This document shows positions 1-9,170 of a DNA stretch of 64,000 bases, piece by piece; position 1 is the first letter of the stretch, and each line of letters starts with the position of its first letter. Source of the DNA: Rhynochetos jubatus (lineage: Eukaryota > Chordata > Aves > Eurypygiformes > Rhynochetidae); NCBI GenBank assembly GCA_027574665.1, contig CM050650.1, positions 95,763,086-95,827,085 on the forward strand, written 5' to 3'. Under the pieces are notes generated by a model, which did no database searches, was not told where the DNA came from, and saw only the letters and a program-made list of their open reading frames with translations. The position numbers and the translations under genes are program-made.

Positions 1-739
1 GAACATCTGATTGATTTGGCTTTCATAATGCTCCCTCATTTATTGTGTACAATATTCACAAGGAAAGGTTTTAGCACTCTGATATGTTTGGTGAATAGTT
101 AATTTTTCATGCAAATAAATGCATTTGCAAACATTAAAAAAATTATTTCTGCCAGAAGGACACCTGCTACTTTGATCACTGCAATGGCCGATTCAGCAGA
201 AATCCCCCTGCCCTTGGAGTTCCTTCATCTTAAGTTATTTAGTGCTGCTCAATCAATTTTCAGGAGAAAATGGATCTTTTAAAAAATGACCTGGCTTCTT
301 GCCATAGGGGAAGTTCCCCTTATGCTAGAGGGCTCAAGGTACTTGATTTTTTTTTTCCCCTTTCTCTTTTTTGGCTCATTTGACCCATATATAACATTAA
401 GCAGCTCCCTGGCTGACAGACAAGGCCATCTCATCATATGGTAAATGGTAATTCAGTCCATTACACAGCAAGTTTAAAATCACAGCCCTACTGAGAAGAC
501 TGTGTTCAGAAATTAAATGCCTCTCCTGAAAGATATCAGCCACCAGCTATATAAGTGAGGGAGGGAGAACCCACCTACCCCAGCAGAGGTTTCAGGGGAA
601 CTTCTTGCCCATGCTCCATGGACTATTCTCTTTTGCATGATTGAACTTTTTTGTGTTCATTCACTCCTATTCTATAATTACCTCTCACTCCTTAGATGGT
701 GCTTCTTTTAACACACTCCACACCCCCACCCCCCTCGTC

Positions 740-770
<31 letters not shown>

Positions 771-3500
771 AGCTTCCTAGCATCCAGACATGCACTTGCA
801 GCTTGTAATGGAGAAAAGTCCTAATTTTACCATGAAAATGTAATAGTTCGGTGAAAATGCACATTCCATTTTCTTAACCCATATCTGTTTCTCTCTTTCT
901 ACTTCTCTGATATGTACATACTAAGCCCCCACCCACCCCACCCCTCAGTGTCAACATCTAGGGCTAGAGTTATATAAACTGCCACATTGTTTGTAGTTGG
1001 GCACAGCGAATGTCTATCTTAAAGTTTGGAGCATGTCATAGAGAATCACAGATTATATAAAAGAAATTCAACCTCTATACAGGTATAGCATATGATAGTT
1101 CCTCTCAGGAAACAGTATAGACAAATCAGGGAAGCATTGCATGCACTCAGATGATATATATATATAGTATCTCACATTGCCTACACTCTTAGAAAAGCAT
1201 CAGGAATGAACAGTAAGTCTGGCACCTTGTGATAATTACACCTACTCAGAAGCATAAAGAGTGGACTCAAATTTAGGAATTTTTTAAGGAAGATAAAAAA
1301 TGATGGAGATTAAAGGGAGAAGTTATTGGCAGGAGAGGTGTGGGAAAAAAAAGAAATTTTGCATAGTGTTCACACTATAATATATATAATCTCAAAGGTA
1401 CTATCTATATAAAATTTCTAAGTTTGATTAGTTGTGTGTTATATGTCTGAAAGTCTGAACCTTTGTTCAAAGATAGAAGCATTAAGTATGGATCCGCCAA
1501 CATAGCTATATTATACTGCGAATATATATACCTGTACATATAAGGCGTGTGTGGACACACCAACAAGGTTAGAGCTAGCTCTGCTAGCTATTTGGAGCTG
1601 CAAGGAAACATATGAGAATGTTTTTGCATATCACACTCATTATACACTTTGTGAATCTAATTGAATATGTCTGGGAACATAGAAATAAAACAAAGAATAA
1701 ATATATGAATATATGTTAATATACTTATCAATCACAGGAACTTGTATAATGCCTGTCATTTACTGGATATGTATGGTTTCCATTTTTTCTACTAACTAGA
1801 GAAAACTGAAAGAAAGAAGAATGTTTTCATGATTACCTGAAGTAATACTTCTTTGTTTTCTTTTCCTAATTAAGGATAAATATAATCCTATGTAGAAGAG
1901 AGAAATAAAAAATGTTCAACAAGAAATTTAGGCAGCAGATTCTCTACTGCCTAGCCAACTCAGACAAAAGGTCCAAAGTTGGATAATTCTACACCTTGAA
2001 CTGAGCTATTATGAAAAATTTGCTGACTGAAACATCATTTAATGTACACCCAAAAAAATGACAAATTTGGGTAAATTTTCAATAAATAAGGTGAGTTAAA
2101 ACCCAGGTGTGAATCTACAATGGATAATGAACCTCTTATTGAAGTGTAATTTCATACATTAAACAAAACCTCAAAGTTTTGTTTTAAAAATTAATAATAG
2201 TCACCATAACATCAAAAGATTAAGGACTTACTGTATTTTATTTAGGAGAACATGGTCAAACAAAAACAGATAAGTATACTGTCTAGAAAGAATTATATGA
2301 TCTGAAATATTGAGGTGACAGGAATGTGACAAAATAAAATGGTCTGAAGTATAATGTCATGAGCTTTAAGCTTTCTGTTATAATAAGAATTTCTCTGTAA
2401 GCTAATGTTCTATGAAAAGATGTATCGTCTGTAAATATGGAAGGTCTAATCATACCACTGTGCGAGGATTAATGAGATATGATTTATAATCATGTGCGTT
2501 GACTTGGTCACTTTTGTTGAAGAATAAGATTTTCAGACATGTAATGTACAGACAAGAAAACTACTACAGAGGCATACCTCTGCAATATGTTAAGTGGGAT
2601 CTTGAACCACAACACCAATGGAGCTCACATTTGATTTGAAACATTGGAGAGCTGTGTAAGAAGAAAAGAATATTCAAATATTTACATGAAATTTATGAAA
2701 CTTTAAACAGCATTTCAAATGGTAAAGATTAAAATTCCGGTTATTTTTGCTTACTTGGACACTAAGAATTTTTAAAAATTCTTTTTAACTTCATCCTTTC
2801 TTTCTATCATAATACATAATACTATAGATTCAAGGCCAGATGTTCACTGTTCTTTTTGCTATAATACTCAGAAATGTAATCTCATTTTAAAAGGAGAAAA
2901 TTGCTTTATTCTGAGTGCAAACCATGACTATACTTTGCAAGTCTCCTTGGAAGAGTTAACAGGAAGATGTAAAATTAAAAATTTCCAAGCCCATTGTCAA
3001 TGTTATAATTCAAACTTCATTGGCAATAAATAGACAAGCTCTGCATATGACATTTTATGTAATGATAGGCTTGACTGATTATAAAGTTATAAATCCCAGA
3101 CAGATTCAGAATATTCCTGACGTGTTGAGTAGCTGTGATTTGAAAGGGTTGTTTCAGCTTCACAATTTCAACAAGATTTTAAGAAGACCTCAAGGCCAGA
3201 TTTCTAAGTACTCATCCTCTACAACTAGAAACAATACTTTAAAAATATGTATTTTTTTCCTTTACAGACAAAAAATAAAGGGCAATACTCAGCAACTCCA
3301 ATCATAACATTCACTACCTACTCTTCTAATACAATCTCTTGACAATCTGGACCAGTAATTTGAGTCCTAAATTGGAGCTGATTCTTTAGAAAACCTGATC
3401 TCAATCAGAGGTGCTAGGACTTTATCAGCTTTTACCAATTTTCAGTGATAAAGAGATTGGTAAATGAGATTCAGAGAAAGCCACTATTTTTGACATATAA
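1..3500. other. AT-rich unique non-coding DNA
   Basis: I see no gene, CR1 or LTR in this stretch. It is AT-rich with many stop codons in all frames. The only sequence features are a long C run (742-770), a C-rich patch near 926-944, short TA runs (near 1153-1165) and a perfect 12-bp palindrome AGAGCTAGCTCT near 1570. A 95-codon open frame at 3020-3307 has no recognisable motif and looks like chance. Confidence 0.6.
742..770. repeat. poly-C homopolymer (29 C)
   Basis: This is an uninterrupted run of 29 C, preceded by a further C-rich block from about 720 (CACCCCCACCCCCC). The length is likely to vary between individuals and between assemblies. Confidence 0.9.
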
Positions 3501-3505
3501 GGGAC
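3501..3505. repeat. target-site duplication, left copy (GGGAC)
   Basis: GGGAC immediately precedes the TG of the LTR at 3506 and is repeated at 4978-4982 directly after the CA-ended right border. A 5-bp duplication marks the whole 3506-4977 segment as one integration. Confidence 0.75.
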
Positions 3506-4123
3506 TGTCTTAGCTTTGCACCAGCTAGTCTATGTTTTGCTTCACCCCATAACACATCAAGCTGCATAGGTGGTGCCAGCCCAGGGCCTGCGGCACTGCA
3601 GGACCGGCGGGGAGGGGGTGGGGATATGGGTGGAAAGGCTTGTGGTTGGACACGACCGTGGGAAGGGGAAGGGTCTGAGGTGGCTTCCAGCCAAGGGGGC
3701 TGGGGGTTTGTTTGTTGTGGGGAACTTGTGGCAAGTGGTTGGTGCTCCAGGCAGAGCCAGCGTCTGGCCGGGCAGATCGGTCTAGGAGTTGGGGTTTGAA
3801 AGTTTTTTTTCCTCTCTCTTACTCTCTCGGCTCCCGGGCAGTTTCGTGGGGGGTTTGCTCCCTTTGGGTGGGTTTTCTTTCTTTTTCCCCTTCTTGGGGT
3901 GAGAACCTGTATCATCTGTTCTACCCTTTTCCTCCGTTCCTTAAATTACTCATTAACACTAGCATTGTTAGTAACTCCCTAAGTTTCATTTATATAATTA
4001 AATAGTTCTTATCTCAACTCCTACGGGCTTTTCCTCAGTTTGTTCCTCCAACTCTTCCTCACCGGGAGGGGGTGGGGGTGGGATGGAGTGGTAGAAGCAG
4101 CTGGTCCTGATAAAACTAAGACA
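3506..4123 (+). repeat. 5' LTR, family A
   Basis: 618 bp with inverted ends TGTCTTAG and CTAAGACA. It aligns nearly throughout with the solo LTR at 20706-21333 apart from scattered substitutions and small indels. A TTTATATAATTAAAT box lies near 3988-4002, followed by the 'GTTCTTATCTCAACTCC' block that also occurs in the LTRs of families B and C here. The first 400 bp is G/C-rich, which explains several long spurious open frames on both strands. Confidence 0.85.
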
Positions 4124-4131
4124 GTCCTTTT

Positions 4132-4149
4132 TGGCACCCAACGTAGGGC
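4132..4149 (+). other. primer binding site, tRNA-Lys type
   Basis: TGGCACCCAACGTAGGGC starts 8 nt after the LTR end. It differs at two positions from the known tRNA-Lys1,2 primer binding site (TGGCGCCCAACGTGGGGC), and both differences are G-to-A transitions, as expected for decay of a methylated germline copy. This PBS type is used by betaretroviruses and ERVK elements. It fixes the plus orientation of the element. Confidence 0.8.
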
Positions 4150-4307
4150 ACGAACGAGTTGAGTTAAGGAACAGATTATAGTCTGTGATTAGCTCCTGCC
4201 TTAAAATGTATCTGTGGCTTCTTAAGACTGAGTTCGGGGCTTTTCAAGCTGCTGACTGAACGGCAGGATCTGCTCCCCTATGTGCTAGTGATGATCCTGA
4301 ATTTTAT

Positions 4308-4964
4308 GTGCGAGGCGGGCTGAGGGAACTGGCCAGGCTGTTCTGTGTGCTGCTGATGCTGGCAGGGATACTCTATCTCTGCTTAATACTGTCGGCTCCT
4401 TGGTACATCGCGACTTATCTGCTGGAGGTTTTCCACAACTACACCTCTCCCTTTCTTCCCTTGGGGACACAGCCGATAGAGGAGAGGTTATTTGGTGCTG
4501 GGGGGCACATGGAAAAACTTTTTCAATTTTTCCCCTCTCCTCTCAGTCCGATGGCAAAGGCATATGAGTTTTTTGGAAATTTTTCGTGTGGCTGGGGTGA
4601 CCTGTGGCTGGGGATCAGCTTGCTAGTGAATGTTTTAGTGGCTTTGGGCAAAGCTAAGGAAATGTTTGGGAGCCCTGCCCCCGCCATTTCCAGTGCCCGA
4701 GGCAGACGCAGGGTCAGTGCAGTCACCCGAGCTGCTTTAATGCGCAAGGGGGCAGCACGGAGCTGTGCCGGGAGCAAGCTCCTAACTCGAGCCCGCACGG
4801 CCTCAGTGTCTGTGGCAGCTTCAGCGCCAGTGGCGGCCTCAGCGCCCGCGGAAGCTCCAGCATCTGCATCACAAGCTAGTAAATCTGTACCAGAATCTGC
4901 CACATCACCCTCCACTATTCTTGCATCAGTGGCAATACCTCCTGCTACAGCCAGTTTGTCCTGA
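4308..4964 (+). CDS. unrecognised ORF inside ERV-like element (two hydrophobic segments, Ala/Ser/Pro-rich tail)
   Basis: I do not recognise this protein. The frame is open from 4260 to the TGA at 4962 without an in-frame ATG; 218 codons follow the first GTG at 4308. ATGs at 4291 and 4306 lie in the neighbouring frame, which stops at 4321, so the original start has probably been lost by a one-base change. Visible features: a strongly hydrophobic segment at about residues 11-39, two N-glycosylation sequons (N44-Y-T and N91-F-S), a second hydrophobic segment at about 99-114, an Arg/Lys-rich stretch at about 131-163, then a low-complexity Ala/Ser/Pro tail to the end. That reads like a membrane protein with a short lumenal loop. 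The stop codon comes from the LTR remnant, so the C-terminus may be an artefact of a deletion and the original protein longer. It could be a leader or gag-proximal ORF, an env-like remnant, or captured host sequence. Confidence 0.5.
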   Translation: MRGGLRELARLFCVLLMLAGILYLCLILSAPWYIATYLLEVFHNYTSPFLPLGTQPIEERLFGAGGHMEKLFQFFPSPLSPMAKAYEFFGNFSCGWGDLWLGISLLVNVLVALGKAKEMFGSPAPAISSARGRRRVSAVTRAALMRKGAARSCAGSKLLTRARTASVSVAASAPVAASAPAEAPASASQASKSVPESATSPSTILASVAIPPATASLS

Positions 4965-4977
4965 TAAAACTAGGACA
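4957..4977 (+). repeat. 21-bp remnant of the 3' LTR
   Basis: It begins TG and ends CA, and reproduces the last 20 bp of the 5' LTR with one A/G difference. About 600 bp of LTR is missing, and no polypurine tract is visible upstream, so the deletion probably began in the internal region. The exact left breakpoint is blurred by short similarity and could lie a few bases further left. Confidence 0.7.
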
Positions 4978-4982
4978 GGGAC

Positions 4983-6021
4983 AAAATGAAAAGAATTTTG
5001 TGATCAGCGGTATATTTAAATACTATACAATATATATGCATAAATATGTATATCTTTATATATATCTTGCCTGGTAAATCATATCTGAAAACACTGAGAG
5101 CTTTTTTAAACTTAAGGACATAAGCATTATAATTAATTAACTGCAGTAAGGCATCTGACACAATGGAATCCAAACTGTGGTTGAAATTTTGTTCAAGAAT
5201 TAAATCATGAGGATTACTTCTTGGATTTTTTTTAAACTCCAATTTTTTAGTAATTCATGTGTTCATTTAAAAAGTAATAATAATTTTTGCTTTCATTTCA
5301 CTATATTATATCAGAATTTAAGCAAGTTGTGTTATATTTTTTGTTTCTCTTTCAACATTTACACAAATACAAGTAAATACATAAAAAAATAGCTTCCACA
5401 CAGGTGTCAATGTATAACAGACTGACTGACTGTGAGGACAAAGTTTTCATGGCAGTAAATAGAAGGAAAAGGCTTTCCAGTTGAAATTGTGAGATCAGAT
5501 CTAATTTGAGGTGTATTCTCAAGCAATAATTTTCTTCAAATTTGGGAGTCTGACATGTTTTCTTGTCCATTCAAGACAATGTAGGTTAAATTGTGCTGAA
5601 ACAGACCCAACATCGGTTGTGAATACCAAGCATGCACTAAGAAACCACTCACCAGTCACAAAACAGTTCATAAAAGCTAGATCAAGCTACAGGAGGATGA
5701 GTGGCCTTAGGAGTTAAATTAATGTGCTTTACTGCAGGATCCATGCACTTAATGCCCATTTTCCTAGCTGTTTTCTCAGCAAGAGACTGGCTTCAAAATA
5801 TGCCCTGTACATTCAGAAACAGACATGTTTAGAGAGAGATGGTGCATATTCTTTCTGGATGGCATGGCCAAGTGTCTGTCTATGTGTTTAAATGTTAAGC
5901 AAACTAAAGTACTCTATTCCTGGTACAGCCCTGTCTACAGTCATCTGTTGAGCAAATATTATGGGTGGCAAATCCATTGGATGGACAGATCTGAAATACA
6001 ATTGTGGGTTTTATGCATCAC
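4983..6021. other. AT-rich non-coding DNA
   Basis: I see no gene or recognisable repeat. Short open frames here (for example 5511-5717 and 5825-6133) show no motif, and the second runs into the CR1 copy that follows. Confidence 0.5.
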
Positions 6022-6362
6022 ATGGAGGCTTATAACTTCCTACAACTACCTGAAAGGAGGTGGTAACAAGGGGGCTGTTAGTCTCTTCTTCAAAGTGACA
6101 AGCAATAGGACAAGAGGAAATGGCCTCAAGTAGTGCCGGCAGAGGTTTAGGTTGGATATTAGGAAAAATTTCTTCATCAAAAGAGTTGTCAGGCAATGGG
6201 ACAGGCTGTCCAGGGATGCGGTTGAATCCCCATCCCTGGAGGTATTTAAAAGACATGGGACATGGTTTAGTGGTGGAACTGGCAGTGGTAGGTTGACGGA
6301 TTGACTTGATGTTCTTTAATGTCTTTTCCAACCTAAAAGATTCTATGATTTTATGATTCTAT
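6022..6362 (+). mobile_element. CR1 LINE, 3' end fragment
   Basis: The match to CR1 begins around 'CTACAACTACCTGAAAGG', runs through the end of ORF2 and the short 3' UTR, and ends in 'ATTCTATGATTTTATGATTC'. It is a typical 5'-truncated copy of about 340 bp. The left edge is approximate. It belongs to the same CR1 group as the outer element at 32051-33610, whose 3' end is alike. Confidence 0.85.
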
Positions 6363-6445
6363 CAGAATAAAAAGATTACCTCTGTCTCCAAGGTCCCATA
6401 AATAGCAGATGAGGACAGATATAGAGATAGAAAAACAAAGAATCT

Positions 6446-6935
6446 AATACCTCCAGGTTCCTCAGGTGCTCCTGAACCTGATCCTCTCTAACCAGGGGCA
6501 GGTCTTCATTCTCCCAGTCCCTGCCCTTGCTTTCTGCAACTTGGGGATATGGCTTGCATCCTTGCCAGTGAAGACCGAAGAAAAAATATAATTATCTTGG
6601 ACTTTTCCATATTCTGGGAAAACAGCTCTTCTATTTCCTTCCACAGAGGGCCCACATTTTCCCTGATTTTCCTTTTATCCCCTATGTACCTACAGAAGCC
6701 CATCTTGTTGCCCTTGATATCCCTGACCAGATTTAATTCTGTCATGGTTTTAGTTTTCCTAACTTAATACCTGGTTTCTCAGGCAATTTTCCTATATTCT
6801 TTCCAGGCTACCTGTCCCTGCTTCCACCCTCTGTAGGCTTCCTTTTTGTGCCTCAGTTAGTCCAGGAGCTGCTTGTTCATCTATGCAGGACTCCTGGTGT
6901 TTGACCGACTTTCTCTTCATTGGAAGAGGAAGTCA
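6446..6935 (-). mobile_element. CR1 LINE ORF2 fragment (between endonuclease and RT)
   Basis: The minus strand encodes the linker region of CR1 ORF2. Recognisable pieces are 'RDIKGNKMGFCRYIGDKRK' and 'IRENVGPLWKE' followed by 'NMEKSK'. The same segment occurs better preserved at 17339-18091. Frameshifts and stops break the frame. Neither CR1 end is present. It lies about 80 bp after an oppositely oriented CR1 3' end. Confidence 0.8.
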
Positions 6936-8339
6936 TAACCTGTAATGTTCATTAACATGTATTACTTTATACAACTGAACCACACTGATGCAAATATATA
7001 TATTCTTTTCTAAATTAGAGGTATTTTTACCATAATATGTATATATTTTTAGTACAGTGATAAGGGCATCTCTAATGCAGTCTCAACAGGCTCATCACCT
7101 ATCATCTGTGTCATCTTCTAAGTAACTTCTGCAGTTCACCTATAGCTGCAACTCTTCAGTCAAAGAATACTTAAGTGCTTCATAAACCATTTTTTGTTGA
7201 AAAAATAGAGAGTAAAAATAAGTCCAAAACTTCAGGACTCAACAGCTCAGTTTTTCCATGTTACTGAATAACTTTGTCGCTCAAATATTTGGATTTATGA
7301 TAGGTTATGATTGATATGTGTTTGAATGTCTTACATAATAATAGCCATACATTACTATAGCCATAATTCAGTCCAAAGAATTGCAAAGCATGTCAGAGAC
7401 CAAAAATTTTATATAGATGGCAAGTCAGTAAAGTGATTTCTTGAAGGCTTGCTTTTTTTTTTTTTTTTTTTTAAATTCATAAACCTTTAGACTAAATAAA
7501 GGAAACATTAAGGAATGTTCATTTTAGTACAGAACAATTCATTTCAGGAAGCAGAAACTGTTTTCTTCATATAAAGGACATAAGAATTAATACATTTTTC
7601 AGTGAAGAATGGGACAACCTCAGTCCATACCAAAACAATGGAAGAACCTGTAGTAGCTCTTTTTCTTTAAGGTCTTTTTAAACTTTTTTTATGATGGCAT
7701 CAAGTGAGAAGCCCTAAGAGAAAGAGATGACTGCTCTATGAAGACCATCACAAGAGTCAATGATGTTCTGGGTGAGACTGAGAAAATGTTTAAAGGTTGA
7801 ACATGTGACAGGGAATGAGAACATGGTATCATATTTGGACAGCCATTGCTCAGCTAATATGCAAAATTAAAAACCTAAGAAGAGAAAATATATTTGCATC
7901 TGATTTTGTTCACTGTATAAATAGTTATTTCAATCAGTCCACTCTCTTTGTGCCATGGAAAATGTGCATATATAAAATAATAAAATAGTTATCCAAGCAA
8001 GTAATCTTTCACCTTCCTCTGTTCAAATTCAAAACCTCCTTTAATTGTTGTGATATTTTTACAGATTCTAAAAACTGTCAGCATAGTCACTTTGTCTAAA
8101 CATCAGCCACAATGTTACATTTAGCAAATGTAGTAAAGTTAAAAAAGCATTCATATCTTTCTTCAAAAGTGCTGAAAAACACTGGACCAGAAATTATTTG
8201 CAAAAGCTTGTCATCAGCTAGAAGCCAGATGTGAAAATGTCCTGTACCCAGTAAATAAACAGGGTACAGATGGTATAGCAAACAAAATGCCCAACCCAGA
8301 ATTCCATGCCCTAGAATTATAACCATCAAGCAAATTGTT

Positions 8340-8380
<41 letters not shown>

Positions 8381-9092
8381 AAAAGTACAAATAGTATATA
8401 TCCATTTTTTATCCCAATGCTAGGATTTTAATTGACTGCATAAAAGCATAACATAGTAGCTGTGAGGTGTGGAAAACACCAACCATGCTGGTATGTTTTA
8501 AATGGAATATAAATGGGAAATAGATGAGGTAGGAAGGCTGGCCAAGAGATGTTTGTAATAGCACAGATGCAAGATGACAAATGTTTGGACAAAGATTTTC
8601 CCAGCTGGCATAATAAAATATCTTCATATTTTGGGAAGGACTAGACAGTCAATAATGATATGTTACCTAAAATTTTGTTCAAGAACAGATATGGGGAGAA
8701 AACAATGAACTAGAATCCAGGAATTCTCACTAAATTAAGATCTGCCATCTTGTCCAGGAAGCACTGCCTTCCTGAAGAAAATCATCAGGAGTCTAATGCA
8801 ACACCTCTGTAGGTCAATGAAGAGAGGTAGCAAAGAAATATTTAATATAGATTTTAGATGTATATTGAAACTTCTCTAGGCAAAAGTAAGTGATAAGTAG
8901 TCTTATAAAAAGAAGATATATCTAACATAAATCTAAATCTTAATCCTATAAGTATTAGATATATAATTGACTGTATAAACAAGCCTTCTCATTTGCCTAA
9001 AAAACCTTAAGCAAACCAGAAGTGACACATTCTGAAAACCTGAAATCTGTAAAAGAATATATACATAAAAAGATATACATAGTACTCTAGGT
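6936..9092. other. AT-rich non-coding DNA with T20 and (AAC)n runs
   Basis: No gene or CR1/LTR copy was seen. It contains a 20-T run at 7453-7472 and an (AAC)n microsatellite at about 8341-8380. The open frames at 8096-8405 on the minus strand are produced by the microsatellite (poly-Leu or poly-Val). Confidence 0.5.
8341..8380. repeat. (AAC)n microsatellite
   Basis: About 13 uninterrupted ACA/AAC triplets, followed by an A run. It is a trinucleotide repeat that may be polymorphic. Confidence 0.9.
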
Positions 9093-9170
9093 GTTCTTGC
9101 TCTGGCAGAAGGGTTGAACTAGATGATCTCTAGAGGTCCCTTCCAACCTCTATCACTTTGTGAATCTTTG
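9093..9170 (+). mobile_element. CR1 LINE, very short 3' end
   Basis: Contains 'GTTGAACTAGATGATCTC' followed by 'AGGTCCCTTCCAACC' and a degenerate ATTCTATGA-like tail. Only the last ~75 bp of a CR1 is present, a common length for 5'-truncated insertions. Confidence 0.75.

Larger units (their letters stand above)
3506..4977 (+). mobile_element. Lys-primed ERV-like element with 5' LTR, PBS, internal ORF and truncated 3' LTR
   Basis: The element runs from TGTCTTAG at 3506 to CTAGGACA at 4977 and is flanked on both sides by GGGAC. Order: 618-bp 5' LTR (3506-4123), tRNA-Lys-type primer binding site (4132-4149), about 0.8 kb of internal DNA with one long open frame, then a 21-bp TG...CA remnant of the 3' LTR (4957-4977). 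The remnant matches the last 20 bp of the 5' LTR at 19 positions and shares with it a gap of about 12 bp relative to the sister LTR at 20706-21333, so both ends come from one element. No gag, protease, RT or env motif was recognised. The Lys PBS points to class II (ERVK/beta-like) ancestry, which is inference. The class is less sure than the structure. Confidence 0.75.

Noticed and set aside
1029-1060. 'TCATAGAGAATCACAGA' resembling a CR1 tail
   Set aside because: No adjoining CR1 3' UTR sequence.
3484-3915. 143-codon minus-strand frame and its 128-codon counterpart at 20725-21111
   Set aside because: Both are antisense to family A LTRs. Similarity between them reflects the shared LTR, not a gene.
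8096-8405. poly-Leu and poly-Val frames resembling a membrane protein
   Set aside because: The hydrophobic run is the translated (AAC)n microsatellite.
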